DNA of 48,731 bases from Proteiniphilum sp. Lineage in GTDB: Bacteria; Bacteroidota; Bacteroidia; Bacteroidales; Dysgonomonadaceae. The stretch spans positions 1-48,731 of the forward strand of contig JAHDQF010000051.1 in NCBI GenBank assembly GCA_018433945.1. The letters run 5' to 3'. Of this stretch, positions 46,890 to 48,731 are shown piece after piece; the stretch's first letter is position 1, and the number at the start of each line of letters is the position of its first letter. The position numbers and the translations under genes are program-made. The notes beneath the pieces were generated by a model. The model worked only from the letters and a program-made list of their open reading frames with translations, had not been told where the DNA came from and did not search any database.

Positions 46890-48343
46890 TTATTTCTGCT
46901 GGTACTTGAATCGCTTGATGCTTCGCTTGGGTGTTTTTTCAAACTCCTCATTTAGCAGCCGGAAAGAGGCAATCTTGCTGTAGATGGGCAGCCTGGCATT
47001 GGTATCACTGATTATCTTACCAAAGAGAGGTACCCCTCACTGTCCATCGTCCCCAGGTCGCCTGTCTTCAGCCACCCATCATCGGTGAAAGCGTGGCGGG
47101 TGGCATCATCATTCTTGTAATAACCCAGCATCACATTGGCTCCTCTTACCTGTATCTCACCCACAACTTGTTGCGGTTCATTCGAGTCGATCCGTACTTC
47201 CATCCGGTCGACCACTCTTCCGCAGGAGTGCTCTTTAAATACCTTCCAGTAGGAGTAAGAGATCAGCGGGCCACATTCGGTCATGCCATAACCCACCGTA
47301 TAGGGGAACCGAACCTTGCGAAGGAACTTCTCTACATCGGGGTTAAGGGCCGCACCGCCAATCACCACCTCGTTGAGGTTGCCGCCAAATGCTTCAATCA
47401 TCGACTTGCGCACCTTCCTGTACACGATGGTATTGAGAAGGGGAACGCGGGTGAGCACCTTTGCCGCACCTTCATGCAGTTTCGGCAAGATACTATTGGT
47501 CACAATCTTCTCGATGATAAGGGGTACTGCCAGCACCAGCTTGGGATTTACCCTGGCAAAAGCATTGAGTAATACACTGGGGGAGGGTGTCTTGCCCAGG
47601 AAGTGGATGTGGCAGCCCATAGAGATGGAGTTGAGGACCTCGAAAGCCAGTCCGTAGGTATGTGCCATGGGGAGCATGCAGACAATGTTGTCTCCGGCAT
47701 GAATGAATTCCAGGTTGTCGTTGGCAAATTTCGTATTGGACCAGAGACTGCGGTAGGGCAGCATCGCACCTTTGGGGCTGTTGGTGGTGCCCGAAGTATA
47801 GTTGATCATCGCCAGCTCCTCTGGCTTTTCGGTACGGAAATAGATGTCGTTGACGAAGAAACCCCTGGCATATTTTTCTGCAAAGTAATTTGTAGAGGAG
47901 GCTGCAAACTGTTGCAGATGCTCGTAACTGCTTGTCAACAGCGAGAAGGTGTCGAGTGAGAAGACAGACTCAACCTTTGACAGGCTCTCGCGATCCAGTT
48001 CACGCCAGATGTTCTCGTCGGTGAACAAAAGTTTGGAATCGGAATGATCCACGATGAACTGTATGCTCTTTTTATCGAACTCGTGCAAAATGCTCACGAC
48101 CACTGCACCATAGGAGAGGGTTGCAAAGAAAGCAATCGCCCAGTTGGCTGAATTTTTCCCGCAGAGGGAGATCTTATCTCCCCTTTCAACTCCGGCTGCT
48201 TTAAAATAATCTTGTAGTTGGTCTATTTCCCGGGCAAAATCTTTGTATAAATAGGTCTTGCCCTGGAAGTCAGTCATGGCAGGCATCTCCCAGTGATTGC
48301 GAATGCTCTGTTCAATTAGGCCTAAAAAGCTGTTTGGGTTCAT
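46890..48343 (-). pseudogene. Long-chain fatty acyl-CoA synthetase (AMP-forming), broken by an internal deletion
   Basis: The reading frame from ATG 48343 gives 443 normal residues of an ANL-family acyl-CoA ligase: MINYTSGTTNSPKGAML (A3 motif), GYGMTECGPLISY (A5) and GWLKTGDLG (A7), then stops at TAA 47012-47014 after EGYLSLVR. In a different frame, from about 47035 to 46890, the sequence encodes NARLPIYSKIASF, then EEFEKTPKRSIKRF and a stop. This is the family's C-terminal end, with the catalytic Lys motif. The A8 hinge region between them (about 70-100 codons) is missing. This indicates a deletion with frameshift. The truncated protein would lack the C-terminal catalytic domain. A -7 box (48432-48439) lies upstream. 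Confidence 0.8.
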
Positions 48344-48731
48344 AAATGATTCCTTTAATCAGTTTGCCGACCTTCCTCCAAAAAAAGACCCCTTTTTGTC
48401 AGATGGTAGTAATAATTGCTTCAGCTCAATGCAAAAATAGGTCAAATTTCTGTTAAAACATAACTGGATCAGATTTTTATAGATAAATTTACATCTGGGA
48501 ACGTGGGCTGGTTGAGCAACTCGCTGATCAAAAAAAGAATTTGAACAGCGAATTGAAATTGAGACATGCTGATTTATGGGATAAAATTTTATAGTTGTAC
48601 TAATTTCCGCAGTAGCGTAAAAGCTAAAGTTGTTTAGCGCATATGCAGATTTCTTGTTAATTATTCGTTTTAATCATTCTCATTTTTTGTATTTTGTGTG
48701 AAGAACCAACGGCGGACTGGTTCCATTAGTG
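48344..48731. other. Intergenic region at the window end
   Basis: No convincing gene. It contains a predicted -7 box for the acyl-CoA synthetase (48432-48439, minus strand) and a small hairpin GCTAAA-GTTG-TTTAGC (48623-48638). A 36-codon open segment (about 48484-48591) begins after a TAA and has no recognisable start or family. Confidence 0.5.
48432..48439 (-). promoter_or_regulatory. Predicted -7 box of the acyl-CoA synthetase gene
   Basis: CAAAAATA on the plus strand reads TATTTTTG on the minus strand, an exact TAnnTTTG match. It lies about 89 bp before ATG 48343. No well-spaced -33 TTTG was found. Confidence 0.4.

Noticed and set aside
48484-48591. Short open segment near the window end as a gene remnant
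   Set aside because: About 36 codons without a start codon or recognised family; it may be chance.

Overview
The window looks like chromosomal DNA from a Bacteroidales bacterium, probably close to the Dysgonomonadaceae (Proteiniphilum/Petrimonas-like). This is inferred from family resemblance and gene order, not from a database search. The evidence is the tig-clpP-clpX-recQ order, a tetrahydrofolate-dependent histidine degradation cluster, Bacteroidetes-type CarB and urocanase, and repeated promoters of the Bacteroidetes primary sigma factor (-7 box TAnnTTTG, sometimes with TTTG about 19-21 bp upstream). The sequence is dense and mostly housekeeping. No rRNA, tRNA, CRISPR array or insertion sequence was recognised.

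Layout: 49-3237 is a large surface protein joining a zinc-protease domain, a TolB-like propeller and an Omp85-like barrel. 3318-12160 is histidine catabolism (hutU, then ftcD-pnuC-hutI-fchA-hutH), which converts histidine to glutamate, ammonia and methenyl-THF; an MFS transporter with its own promoter follows. The cluster is split after hutU by an AT-rich AbiEi/AbiEii toxin-antitoxin pair (5477-6939) and a GC-rich repeat-like patch. 13709-17842 holds a VIT-family transporter, a TrhA/hemolysin III protein and clpB, which carries an in-frame TAG. 17888-27206 on the minus strand holds tig, clpP, clpX, recQ, dxs and trkA. 27392-33412 on the plus strand holds a CPBP protease, a DUF3109 protein, a TetR regulator, fabG, an RluA-type pseudouridine synthase, a sugar nucleotidyltransferase and a CNNM/CBS protein. 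33622-37291 is a galactose operon (galM, FHS permease, galK). 37462-42141 has a SIMPL protein and a convergent GH130 phosphorylase / GT4-toroid glycosyltransferase pair. 42468-46858 is carA-carB. 46890-48343 is a long-chain acyl-CoA synthetase broken by an internal deletion.

Points most worth checking: the amber codon in clpB exactly between the N domain and the first AAA+ module; the acyl-CoA synthetase deletion; the toxin-antitoxin insertion into the hut cluster with a promoter just downstream of it; pnuC placed inside an operon whose urocanase needs NAD+; the protease-propeller-barrel fusion; the GH130/GT4 pair; and short exact repeats in the galK, fabG and tig leaders. I see no wholly unknown multi-gene system. 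The best candidates for undescribed biology are the first gene and the GH130/GT4 pair.
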